A stretch of 34,328 bases of DNA, taken from assembly GCA_947176765.1 (NCBI GenBank), contig CAMWRX010000023.1:1-34328 (forward strand), written 5' to 3'. A model generated the notes under the pieces. It saw only the letters and a program-made list of their open reading frames with translations, had not been told where the DNA came from and did no database searches. A program made the translations under genes and the position numbers. The stretch is from an uncultured bacterium. Lineage in GTDB: Bacteria > Bacillota > Clostridia > Oscillospirales > Oscillospiraceae. Below are positions 1 through 7,184 of this stretch, in pieces (the stretch's first letter is position 1; each line of letters begins with the position of its first letter).

Positions 1-854
1 ACCATATCGCCCTGCGCCAGTACAAGGTGTTCAAGCAGGCCCCCAGCGAGACGGCCATGAGCATTTTGATCACCGCGTCCGTCCGGCTGGCCCCCTTCAC
101 TTTGCCGGAGGTACAGCGCGTCACCGCCGCCGACACCATGGAGCTGGATAAGCTGGGGGAACGGAAGCAGGCCGTATTCTGCATTATCCCGGACAGCAAC
201 GACGTCTCGCTGAATTTCCTCGTGGGTATGTTGTATACGCAGGCGTTCCAGGAGCTCTACTACCAGGCGGACAAGGTTCACGGGGGCGCCCTGCCTGTTC
301 CTGTCCGGCTCATGTTCGACGAGTTCGCAAACGTGGCATTGCCGGACGGATATGCCCGGCTCCAGGCCACCATGCGCTCCCGAAATATCATGGCCACCAT
401 TATACTACAGAACATCTCCCAGTTAAAGGCCCTTTTCAAAGACGACTGGGAGGGTATCATTGGCAACGCGGACAGCTTTATCTATTTGGGTGGAAATGAG
501 CAAAGCACCCATAAGTACGTTTCCGAACTTTTGGGGAAAGAAACCATCGAAACCCGCACCAGCAGTCAGAGCAAGGGACGCAACGGCTCCTACAGCCAGA
601 ATTTTCAACAGGCGGGCCGCGAGCTCTTGACCCCCGATGAAGTCCGTATGCTGGATAATCGGCTCTCCATTATCCTGATCCGGGGCGAGGCCCCGGTGAT
701 TGACGCCAAGTACGATCTGGAACGGCACCCCAACCTCAAGTACACCGGGGATGGCGGCGCCGCTCCCTATGTCCACATAGCCCCCTGTCTCTATGACGCG
801 GGCGACCTGGACTTTACCTTTACGTCCCTGGACGAAATCGAAATTATCGAATGA
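1..854 (+). CDS. VirD4/TraG-family conjugative coupling protein, C-terminal part
   Basis: This is the C-terminal part of a coupling protein, the membrane ATPase that feeds the DNA-relaxase complex into the conjugation channel. The frame is open from the first complete codon at position 3, so the gene starts left of the window; the ATG at 27 is internal. A Walker B-like stretch (VRLMFDEFANV) is followed by the family's LQATMRSRNI and TIILQNISQLKALF segments and by GNADSFIYLGG, a pattern seen in Gram-positive VirD4 proteins. The tail is acidic (ending DEIEIIE), as is common in these proteins. The Walker A part is not in the window. The stop codon is 14 bases before the start of the Maff2 gene, consistent with one transfer operon. 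Confidence 0.92.
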   Translation, partial: HIALRQYKVFKQAPSETAMSILITASVRLAPFTLPEVQRVTAADTMELDKLGERKQAVFCIIPDSNDVSLNFLVGMLYTQAFQELYYQADKVHGGALPVPVRLMFDEFANVALPDGYARLQATMRSRNIMATIILQNISQLKALFKDDWEGIIGNADSFIYLGGNEQSTHKYVSELLGKETIETRTSSQSKGRNGSYSQNFQQAGRELLTPDEVRMLDNRLSIILIRGEAPVIDAKYDLERHPNLKYTGDGGAAPYVHIAPCLYDAGDLDFTFTSLDEIEIIE

Positions 855-868
855 AAGGAAGATGTTTC

Positions 869-1228
869 ATGAACAAGAAGAACAACAACAAGCCCGACAC
901 CCTGACCCAGCGCCAGACCCGCCGCGCCCGCCGTCTCTACTTCACCAGCGCCCTGGCTATGGGCCTGTGCGCCGCCCTCACTGTCCCCGTCTTTGCCGCC
1001 TCTGGCGGCGGCAGCGACCCGCTTTCCATTGTGAATAATTTGAGCGACTTTATTTTCTCCTGCATCAAGGCCATCGGCGTGATCATCCTGGGCTGGGGCA
1101 TCGTCCAGCTCGGCATGAGCATCCAGTCCCACGACGCCAGCCAGCGCAGCCAGGGTATGCTGTGCGTGTTCGGCGGGCTGATCATCGCGTTCAGCAAGGA
1201 AATCCTGTCCACCATCGGCGCGCTGTGA
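869..1228 (+). CDS. Maff2-family small membrane protein of the conjugation module
   Basis: This is a protein of about 119 residues. It has a basic N-terminus, a first hydrophobic segment that looks like a signal or anchor (from LYFTSALAMGL to VFAAS), and a second membrane segment near the middle (from FIFSCIKAIGVIILGWGIVQ). The C-terminal half is also hydrophobic. Such proteins, called Maff2 in clostridial elements, sit between VirD4 and the TrbL-like gene and resemble VirB2/VirB3-type channel subunits in size and topology; the exact role is not known to me. I chose ATG 869 because AAAGGAAG lies at 854-861 at good spacing. ATG 851 would overlap the virD4 stop and lacks a clear ribosome binding site. 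Confidence 0.85.
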   Translation: MNKKNNNKPDTLTQRQTRRARRLYFTSALAMGLCAALTVPVFAASGGGSDPLSIVNNLSDFIFSCIKAIGVIILGWGIVQLGMSIQSHDASQRSQGMLCVFGGLIIAFSKEILSTIGAL

Positions 1229-1245
1229 GTTGGGCCAAAACAAAC

Positions 1246-1283
1246 AAGGGGAATGCGTCTCACCATGAGACGCATTTCCCCTT
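1246..1283. repeat. Dispersed palindrome, copy 1 (full hairpin)
   Basis: The arms are 1246-1262 and 1266-1283 around a CCA loop, with one bulged base; the core is GCGTCTCA-CCA-TGAGACGC. It lies between the Maff2 and TrbL-like genes, just upstream of the ribosome binding site GGAGG of the latter. There is no U-tract after it, so it need not be a terminator. The same core recurs six more times in the element. Confidence 0.9.
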
Positions 1284-1300
1284 CATGGAGGTGAATTGCA

Positions 1301-2140
1301 ATGAGCGATAACTGGATCGTAAATATTCTGGAAAACGCGCTGACGGACTGGAACGGAAAGCTGTCTGAGATATGGACGCTGCTGACACAGACCCCGCAGA
1401 ACTTCAAAGGCGGAGACATCTGGACGGTGATCTCCGGCATACACACAGCCATGGTGGGGATCGGCTACGGCCTGCTGGTGCTGTTTTTCGCCATGGGTGT
1501 TTTCCAAAGCGCCGCCAGCTTTCGGGACTTCCAGCGCCCGGAATTTGCCCTGCGCCATTTCATCCGCTTCATTCTGGCAAAGGTGGCGGTAGGGAGCTGC
1601 ATGGAGATCATGACGGCCATTTTCAGCGTGTGCGGCGGCGTGGTTTCCGCCGTCATGGACAGTGTGGGCGGATCTGTCTCCACGGCGGCCACTTTGCCCA
1701 CTGAAATTGTAACAGCTATTAAGAGACTGGGCCTGTTGGAAAGCATACCTTTGTGGCTGGTGTCCCTGCTGGGCAGCCTGTTCATCACTGTCATGTCGTT
1801 CATTCTGCTGCTGACGGTGTATGGGCGGTTTTTCCGGCTCTATATGTTTACCGCCCTGGCCCCGCTCCCATTGGCGACCTTCGCCGGGGAGGCAACCGCC
1901 GCCAGCGGTAAAGCGTTTCTTAAAAGCTATATCGGCGTGTGCATGGAGGGGGCCGTAATCGTGCTGGCCTGCCTGATCTATTCCGCATTTCTGTCCAGCA
2001 GCACCCCGGCCGCCGACGCCAGCCTGCCCGCCGTCACCATGGCATGGCAGTACATCGGACAGCTCATTTTCAATATGCTGATCCTGACCGGGCTGGTAAA
2101 GGGCGCGGATCGGGTGGTGAAGGAGATGTTGGGGCTATAG
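1301..2140 (+). CDS. TrbL/VirB6-like conjugation channel membrane protein
   Basis: This is a polytopic membrane protein of 279 residues with at least five hydrophobic segments (around residues 45-70, 90-120, 145-175, 180-200 and 215-235). Position and topology fit the VirB6/TrbL inner-membrane channel component of Gram-positive conjugation systems. It starts at ATG 1301 behind GGAGG at 1287-1291. Its last 26 codons (ending in FNMLILTGLVKGADRVVKEM plus LGL) are found again about 630 bases downstream, after the inserted adenine methyltransferase gene. That points to a mosaic 3' end. The stop TAG at 2138-2140 overlaps the probable start of the methyltransferase. Confidence 0.87.
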   Translation: MSDNWIVNILENALTDWNGKLSEIWTLLTQTPQNFKGGDIWTVISGIHTAMVGIGYGLLVLFFAMGVFQSAASFRDFQRPEFALRHFIRFILAKVAVGSCMEIMTAIFSVCGGVVSAVMDSVGGSVSTAATLPTEIVTAIKRLGLLESIPLWLVSLLGSLFITVMSFILLLTVYGRFFRLYMFTALAPLPLATFAGEATAASGKAFLKSYIGVCMEGAVIVLACLIYSAFLSSSTPAADASLPAVTMAWQYIGQLIFNMLILTGLVKGADRVVKEMLGL

Positions 2141-2670
2141 GAAAATACAACATTATCTATGCCGACCCGCCCTGGAAATATGGACATAGGCACTCTGCGG
2201 ATAAGCACTATCCCACCATGCCTATTGAGGACATCAAGGCCCTGCCCGTGTCCGAACTGGCCGCCGACGACTGCACCCTGTTCCTCTGGATCACCATGCC
2301 CATGCTCCAGGAGGCGTGGGGCGTCATGGAGGCGTGGGGGTTCCGCTATGTGACCGCCGCTTTCGTCTGGATCAAACTGAGCCGGATATCCGACACCATC
2401 TTTTGGGGACACGGAAACTGGACAAGGGCTAACGCGGAGCTATGCCTGCTGGCTACCAAGGGGCACCCCAAACGGCTGGCCCGGAACGTTCACCAAGTCA
2501 TTATCTCCCATGTCCAGGAACACAGCCGGAAGCCGGACGAGGCCCGCCGCCGCATTGAAGCCCTGATGGGGGACGTGCCCCGTGTGGAGCTGTTTGCCCG
2601 CCGCCCCGCCCCCGGCTGGGATGTGTGGGGAAATGAAGTGGACAGCACGATTGACTGGATTACAACGTGA
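2137..2670 (+). CDS. MT-A70-family adenine DNA methyltransferase
   Basis: This is a protein of about 177 residues with the MT-A70 catalytic motif DPPW near its N-terminus (GKYNIIYADPPW), followed by HYPTMPIEDI and TLFLWITMPM as in mobile-element MT-A70 enzymes. The family transfers a methyl group from SAM to adenine N6. No restriction enzyme gene is visible nearby, so an orphan anti-restriction or regulatory role is likely. The expected start (ATG before GKYN) reads ATA at 2137-2139. An AAGGAG sequence at 2120-2125, inside the trbL-like gene, has suitable spacing for it. The frame is open upstream to ATG 2044, which would add residues unlike the family. Start codon use is therefore uncertain. 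Confidence 0.82.
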   Translation: MGKYNIIYADPPWKYGHRHSADKHYPTMPIEDIKALPVSELAADDCTLFLWITMPMLQEAWGVMEAWGFRYVTAAFVWIKLSRISDTIFWGHGNWTRANAELCLLATKGHPKRLARNVHQVIISHVQEHSRKPDEARRRIEALMGDVPRVELFARRPAPGWDVWGNEVDSTIDWITT

Positions 2671-2686
2671 AAGAGTATCTGTAAAA

Positions 2687-2767
2687 CAGCATATCTTCAA
2701 TATGCTGATCCGCACCGGGCTGGTGAAAGGCGCAGATCAGGTGGTAAAGGAGATGTTGGGGCTATGA
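2687..2767 (+). pseudogene. Duplicated 3' tail of the TrbL-like gene
   Basis: This 81-base stretch encodes QHIFNMLIRTGLVKGADQVV plus KEMLGL in frame, ending TGA. It matches codons at 2060-2140 of the trbL-like gene. About ten bases differ and many of the differences are synonymous in the trbL frame, so both copies were once coding. It is a remnant left when the methyltransferase segment entered the gene end. Its stop forms an ATGA overlap with a possible four-codon start (MKVF then stop), which is a dead fragment. Confidence 0.8.
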
Positions 2768-2812
2768 AGGTTTTCTAAGGTGGTTCTGGTGTTGATGTAG
2801 TTATCACGTCAA

Positions 2813-3286
2813 TTAGTCATCAATGGGTGGTTCTGGTATGGGAGCATTTATTATGTCTTGCGCTTGGTAATCATTAATGGGTGGCGGTTGTAATTGAGGA
2901 TAGCCACCATTTCCATCAAGACCGGGATCGGAGTTTGAAGTATTCGGCGAATCTGTATTACTATTTGAGCCTGGTATAGGCGTGGACACAGGGAGTGGAA
3001 TTGGAGTTTGTGCCGGAGTAGGGACAGGCGATGGCGTTTGGGTGGGCAATACAGGTGTCGACGTAGGTCCGGGAAGAGGTGTCGTTGAAATTATTGGGTT
3101 TGATTCAACACTTTGGGCTGGGCTTGAACTGGAGTTATCACCTGGATTGGAGAGATTGGGGAAAATGAGATAAGTCCATATCAATGTGCCAATAAAACCT
3201 ATGAGAAGGACAATAACTCCACTTACAATACCTACAAAAATATTTTCATTAATGCGCTCACGCTTATGCCTTTTATCTTCTTCCAT
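2813..3286 (-). CDS. Small single-pass membrane protein with Pro/Ser/Thr-rich tail (cargo)
   Basis: This is a 157-residue protein of unknown function. A charged N-terminus (MEEDKRHKRER) precedes one strong membrane helix at about residues 18-42. The rest is low-complexity and rich in Pro, Thr, Ser and Asn (TPVLPTQTPSPVPTPAQ and similar), with an acidic end. The topology suggests a cytoplasmic N-terminus and an extended surface stalk. The start ATG 3286 has a purine-rich site (GAGGGGAGGG) upstream. The gene lies backwards inside the transfer operon, between the duplicated trbL tail and prgI, and is AT-richer than its neighbours, so it is probably inserted cargo. I recognise no named family. 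Confidence 0.7.
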   Translation of the reverse strand: MEEDKRHKRERINENIFVGIVSGVIVLLIGFIGTLIWTYLIFPNLSNPGDNSSSSPAQSVESNPIISTTPLPGPTSTPVLPTQTPSPVPTPAQTPIPLPVSTPIPGSNSNTDSPNTSNSDPGLDGNGGYPQLQPPPINDYQAQDIINAPIPEPPIDD

Positions 3287-3358
3287 CGCTATGCCCTCCC
3301 CTCAAAGTTATTAAATAGAATTATTTAAATTATATCATTACAGAAAGGAAAAATCTAT

Positions 3359-3703
3359 ATGGAAATTAAAATTCCAAAAGAAGTACGCCAGCACAAGGAA
3401 AGCATTTTCTTCGGCCTGTCCACCCGGCAATTTTTCTGCGCCCTGTTCGCCGTGGGGATCGCTGTAGCTGTCTATCTGCTGCTGGGCAGCGTGGCCGGAA
3501 AGGAAACGGCGAGCTGGGTTTGCATTCTGGCTGCCGCGCCTGTGGCTGTGGCTGGCTTTTTCAGTTACAACGGCCTGACCCTTGAACAGTTCTTGTGGGC
3601 TTTCATCAAGTCCGAAATCCTCTGCGCCGGGGAACGGCGCTTTGTGTCCGAAAATTTCTACTACAATATGCTGAACCGAAAGGGGCGTGACGACTTTGAT
3701 TAA
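3359..3703 (+). CDS. PrgI-family conjugation membrane protein
   Basis: This is a 114-residue protein starting MEIKIPKEVRQ, with two hydrophobic segments (about residues 25-45 and 54-70) and the typical C-terminal NGLTLEQFLWAFIKSE stretch. PrgI-type proteins sit before VirB4 in Gram-positive transfer operons and correspond to VirB3-like channel components. ATG 3359 follows AGAAAGGAAAAA. The 3' end overlaps the virB4 start by 17 bases, which suggests coupled translation. Confidence 0.9.
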   Translation: MEIKIPKEVRQHKESIFFGLSTRQFFCALFAVGIAVAVYLLLGSVAGKETASWVCILAAAPVAVAGFFSYNGLTLEQFLWAFIKSEILCAGERRFVSENFYYNMLNRKGRDDFD

Positions 3704-6023
3704 ATCCCTGATCGCCGCCAACAAGAGCGAACGGGACAAGTTCAAGGTCCCCCGCAGCGTCCAGCAGTCCATCCCCATCAAGTGTATCTATGAAGATGGC
3801 ACATGGCAGGTGGGCCGGAAACACAGCCGGACGTGGCGCTTCACTGACGTGAACTACGCCGCCGCCTCCGAGGACGACCAGCGCGGGATCTTCCTGTCCT
3901 ACGGCGGGGTGCTGAACAGCCTGCCCACCGACGCCGCCGCCAAAATCACCATCATCAACCGCCGCCTCAACCCTGTGGCCTTTGAGCGCACCATGCTCAT
4001 GAAGGAGCGGGGGGACGGCCTGGACAAGTACCGCCGGGAGGCCAACGGCATCCTCACCCAGCGGGCAGCCGAGAGTAACAATCTGGTGCAGGAGAAGTAT
4101 ATCACCCTGTCCATTCCCCAGCGGAAGATCGAGGAATCCCGCGCCTATTTCCGGCGCGTGGACGCCAACCTTTCCAAGAGCTTCGGGCGGCTGGAATCCG
4201 GGGCGCGGGCCGTGTCCAACCATGACCGGCTCCGTATCCTCCACGACTTTTTCCGCCCCGGCGAGGAACAGTATTTCACCTTCGAGCAGACCGCCGCCAT
4301 TCGCCGGGGCCTGGACTTCAAAGACCTGATCTGCCCGGACGGTATGCGGTTCCGGGCGGGGCATTTTGAAATGGGGGACAAGGTGGGCCGCGTTCTGTTC
4401 CTCAAGGATTACGCCAGCTACATCAAGGACAGCATGATTTCCGCCCTGTCCGACTTCCCCCGGAACCTCATGCTGTCCATTGACATCCTGCCCATTCCTA
4501 CTGACGAGGCGGTGAAGGAAATTCAAAGCCGGATCATGGGCATTGAGACGGACATCACCCGTTGGCAGCAGCGGCAGAACGACAAGAACAATTTCACCGC
4601 CACCGTTCCCTATGACCTGGAACAGCTTCGGGGCGAGGCCAAGGAATTTCTGTCCGACCTCACCGAACGGGACCAGCGCATGATGTTTGCCGTGGTGACG
4701 CTGGTGCATATCGCGGACAGCCTGGAACAGCTTGACGCGGACACCGACGCCCTTATGTCCATTGGCCGGGAGCACCTCTGCCAATTCTCCGTCCTGCGCT
4801 ACCAGCAGGAGGACGGCTTGAACACCGTCCTGCCCTACGGCCTGCGCCGGGTGAAAGCCCTGCGCACCCTGACCACCGAGAGCACCGCCGTCCTCATGCC
4901 GTTCCGGGTCCAGGAAATCCAGGACGCGGGCGGCCTGTCCTACGGAGTGAACGCCATCAGCAAAAATCTGCTGATCTGTGACCGCAAGCGGCTGATCTCC
5001 CCCCACGCTTTCTATCTGGGTGTGTCCGGCTCCGGCAAGTCTATGGCGATGAAGTCCACGATCCAGAACGTGGCCCTCGCCACCGGGGACGATATTATTA
5101 TCATTGACGCCGAGCGCGAATACGGCCCCCTGGCCCGCGCCCTGGGCGGGGAAGTCATTGAAATCTCCCCCAACAGCAGGCACCACATTAACCCGTTGGA
5201 AGTGACCGAGAGCTACGGCGACGGGGAAAATCCCATTGCCATGAAGTCCGAAATCATCACCAGCATTTTGGAGCAGCAGATGGGCGTGGGCCGTCTGTCC
5301 GGCAGCCATAAATCCATCATTGACCGCTGTACCGCCAACGTGTACCAGGACTATTTCAACAACCGGGGCCGGGCACCCATGCCCCTGCTGACCGACTGGC
5401 GGAATGAAGTCATGCGGCAGGCGGACCCGGAGGCGCGGGAAATCGCCCTGGCCGCCGAGCTGATCACCGAGGGCAGCTTAAACGTGTTTGCCCACCCCGG
5501 CAACGTGAACATGGACAGCCGGATCGTGGTGTTGGACCTTTACGAGATGGGGGAGCAGCTTCGGCCCACCGCCCTGGTCGTCACTTTGGAGGCCATCCAG
5601 AACCGCGTCATGGAGAACCGCAAGCGGGGCAAGTATACATGGGTGTTCCTGGATGAAGTATATTTGTACTTCAAATACCACTATTCCGGGGAGTTTCTGT
5701 ACCGGGCATGGAAGCGCTTTCGGAAGTACGCCGGAATCATGACGGCGGCCACGCAGAACGTAGAGGAATGTCTGAAATCCGAGACGGCCCGGCTCATGCT
5801 GGCGAACTCTGAATTTCTGCTGCTGTTCAACCAGGCGGCCACCGACCGGGTGGAGCTTGCCAAGCTGCTGCATATTTCCGACACACAGATGGGCTATATC
5901 ACCAACGCCGAGGCGGGCCACGGCCTGTTGCGGATCGGCGGCTCCCTGGTGCCGTTCTCCAATACCATCCCCAGGGACACCGAGCTCTACCGTCTCATGT
6001 CCACCACTCCCGGCGAGAATTAA
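3687..6023 (+). CDS. VirB4/TraE-family conjugation ATPase
   Basis: This 778-residue protein matches the usual length of VirB4-type ATPases that power assembly of the type IV secretion channel and DNA transfer. A Walker A motif GVSGSGKS is at about residues 444-452. IIIIDAEREYGPLARALGGE follows as in the family, and Walker B VFLDEVYLYF is near residue 652. The downstream segment ATQNVEECLKSETARLMLAN is also typical. The start is GTG 3687 (VTTLIKSL), inside the end of prgI. The stop TAA runs directly into palindrome copy 2. Confidence 0.95.
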   Translation: MTTLIKSLIAANKSERDKFKVPRSVQQSIPIKCIYEDGTWQVGRKHSRTWRFTDVNYAAASEDDQRGIFLSYGGVLNSLPTDAAAKITIINRRLNPVAFERTMLMKERGDGLDKYRREANGILTQRAAESNNLVQEKYITLSIPQRKIEESRAYFRRVDANLSKSFGRLESGARAVSNHDRLRILHDFFRPGEEQYFTFEQTAAIRRGLDFKDLICPDGMRFRAGHFEMGDKVGRVLFLKDYASYIKDSMISALSDFPRNLMLSIDILPIPTDEAVKEIQSRIMGIETDITRWQQRQNDKNNFTATVPYDLEQLRGEAKEFLSDLTERDQRMMFAVVTLVHIADSLEQLDADTDALMSIGREHLCQFSVLRYQQEDGLNTVLPYGLRRVKALRTLTTESTAVLMPFRVQEIQDAGGLSYGVNAISKNLLICDRKRLISPHAFYLGVSGSGKSMAMKSTIQNVALATGDDIIIIDAEREYGPLARALGGEVIEISPNSRHHINPLEVTESYGDGENPIAMKSEIITSILEQQMGVGRLSGSHKSIIDRCTANVYQDYFNNRGRAPMPLLTDWRNEVMRQADPEAREIALAAELITEGSLNVFAHPGNVNMDSRIVVLDLYEMGEQLRPTALVVTLEAIQNRVMENRKRGKYTWVFLDEVYLYFKYHYSGEFLYRAWKRFRKYAGIMTAATQNVEECLKSETARLMLANSEFLLLFNQAATDRVELAKLLHISDTQMGYITNAEAGHGLLRIGGSLVPFSNTIPRDTELYRLMSTTPGEN

Positions 6024-6040
6024 ATCTCACCATGAGACGC
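6024..6040. repeat. Dispersed palindrome, copy 2 (short form)
   Basis: The core TCTCA-CCA-TGAGA (6025-6037) is followed by CGC. It begins at the last bases of the virB4 stop and ends nine bases before the cytosine methyltransferase start. The left arm lacks the GCG that pairs with the right-arm CGC in full copies. Confidence 0.88.
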
Positions 6041-6048
6041 GATTCAAC

Positions 6049-7113
6049 ATGGACGGCATCACGTTAGGCAGCCTGTTTGACGGCATTGGGGTATTCCCGC
6101 TGGCGGCCCGCCGCCATGGGATCGTGCCGTTATGGGCCAGCGAAATTGTAAAGGCCCCCATTTCCATCACCCGGCGCCACTTCCCGGATATGGAGCATTT
6201 GGGGGACATCACCAAACTGGACGGCGGGAAAATCCCCGCCGTCCATGTTCTCACCTTTGGCTCACCCTGTCAAAATTTATCACAAATTGGCAACCGAACC
6301 GGGCTGGCCGGGGTGAAATCAAGCCTGTTTTTTCACGCGATCAGAATTATCAAAGAAATGAGGGATGCAACTGACGGACAATACCCAGTTATCGCTGTTT
6401 GGGAAAATGTCATGGGAAGCCTTTCATCAAATGACCGGCTGGACTATGCAGAAGTGCTCCGGGCTTTCACAGACGCCGGTATTCCAATTCCTCGATCTGG
6501 ACGGTGGGCAAACGCCGGAATGGTGCGAGGCCAGGGGGTTGAACTGTGCTGGCGGCTCCTGGACGCCCAATATTGGGCAAGACCCCGGTTGGCACGACGC
6601 CAGCGGATCTTCCTCGTGGCCGATTTTGGAGGGCGGCGTGCTCACGAAATACTGTTTAAGCCCCGTTCAATGCTCCAAGTTTCTCCGGCTGGCAGAGAAG
6701 GCGGGGTGCCCGCCGCCCAGATTCATAGAGGCCCTGTTATTGAAGCAGGGGGGCGTATACCCATCGTCCGGCCCTTCCAGCTATTCCGCATGAGGGGCGC
6801 GGCCAACGACCGCTATCACGTCCAGTTCCGGGACAGCTTCGGTTTTATGAATGACCCATTTCCTACGCTGCTGGCGGGGGCGGCCTATCCTTTCGCGTTC
6901 TACTTTGCCGACGATCCGGGGGGCGGCTGTGTGCGGTTTCCCACGGAATTGGAAAGTGAGCGACTCATGGGCCTGCCCGATGGGTGGACCCTTTACGGCG
7001 CGGAAGGGGAGAAGATCAGCTCGGCCCAGCGTTACCGGGCGTTAGGAAACGCTATCGCCCTGCCATGCGCGGACTACATCATGGCGGGGATCAGGGAAGT
7101 TTTGGGGCGGTAA
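6049..7113 (+). CDS. DNA (cytosine-5)-methyltransferase
   Basis: This is a 354-residue C5 methyltransferase. Motif I is SLFDGIGVFPLAA near the N-terminus. The catalytic PCQ motif (GSPCQNLSQIGNR) holds the nucleophilic Cys near residue 77. Motif VI is AVWENVMG, motif VIII is RQRIFLVADFGG, and motif X is YRALGNAIALP near the end. It transfers methyl from SAM to cytosine C5. With no endonuclease next to it, it is probably an orphan enzyme protecting the element from host restriction. ATG 6049 begins the family-typical MDGITLGSLFDG; there is no good ribosome binding site, only palindrome copy 2 just upstream. The gene sits between virB4 and the hydrolase gene and is flanked by two palindrome copies, so it looks inserted. 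A second long frame overlaps its middle (6365-6793). Confidence 0.93.
   Translation: MDGITLGSLFDGIGVFPLAARRHGIVPLWASEIVKAPISITRRHFPDMEHLGDITKLDGGKIPAVHVLTFGSPCQNLSQIGNRTGLAGVKSSLFFHAIRIIKEMRDATDGQYPVIAVWENVMGSLSSNDRLDYAEVLRAFTDAGIPIPRSGRWANAGMVRGQGVELCWRLLDAQYWARPRLARRQRIFLVADFGGRRAHEILFKPRSMLQVSPAGREGGVPAAQIHRGPVIEAGGRIPIVRPFQLFRMRGAANDRYHVQFRDSFGFMNDPFPTLLAGAAYPFAFYFADDPGGGCVRFPTELESERLMGLPDGWTLYGAEGEKISSAQRYRALGNAIALPCADYIMAGIREVLGR
6365..6793 (+). CDS. Overlapping frame inside the C5 methyltransferase gene (possible dual coding)
   Basis: A 142-codon frame starting at ATG 6365 lies wholly inside the methyltransferase gene in another frame. It begins MQLTDNTQLSLFGKM and contains GQTPEWCEA, a TPNIGQ segment and KYCLSPVQCSKFLRLAEKAG near its C-terminus. 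From memory, stand-alone proteins with the same order (QLTDNTQLSLFGK at the start, then KYYLSPKACxGILRRAxKRG) are annotated near methyltransferase genes in Firmicute phages and ICEs. That resemblance is unverified. Since the methyltransferase frame also keeps motifs VI and VIII across this stretch, both frames may be in use. The start has only GAGGG immediately upstream. A chance open frame in GC-rich DNA remains possible. Confidence 0.45.
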   Translation: MQLTDNTQLSLFGKMSWEAFHQMTGWTMQKCSGLSQTPVFQFLDLDGGQTPEWCEARGLNCAGGSWTPNIGQDPGWHDASGSSSWPILEGGVLTKYCLSPVQCSKFLRLAEKAGCPPPRFIEALLLKQGGVYPSSGPSSYSA

Positions 7114-7118
7114 ATCTC

Positions 7119-7155
7119 ATAGAGATGGCGTCTCACTATGAGACGCCATCTCTAT
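7119..7155. repeat. Dispersed palindrome, copy 3 (perfect 17-bp stem)
   Basis: The arms 7119-7135 and 7139-7155 are perfectly complementary around a CTA loop; the core is GGCGTCTCA-CTA-TGAGACGCC. It follows the cytosine methyltransferase stop, which itself runs into AATCTCA (half a core). It could end transcription weakly, but there is no U-tract. Confidence 0.92.
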
Positions 7156-7184
7156 TGCAAACTTGAGTAAAATCTATACCCGCT

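Noticed and set aside
3606-5309. Long minus-strand open frame of 567 codons opposite virB4
   Set aside because: It is a mirror of a GC-rich coding gene; composition (Gly, Val, His rich) and lack of motifs mark it as non-coding, while virB4 on the plus strand has clear ATPase motifs.
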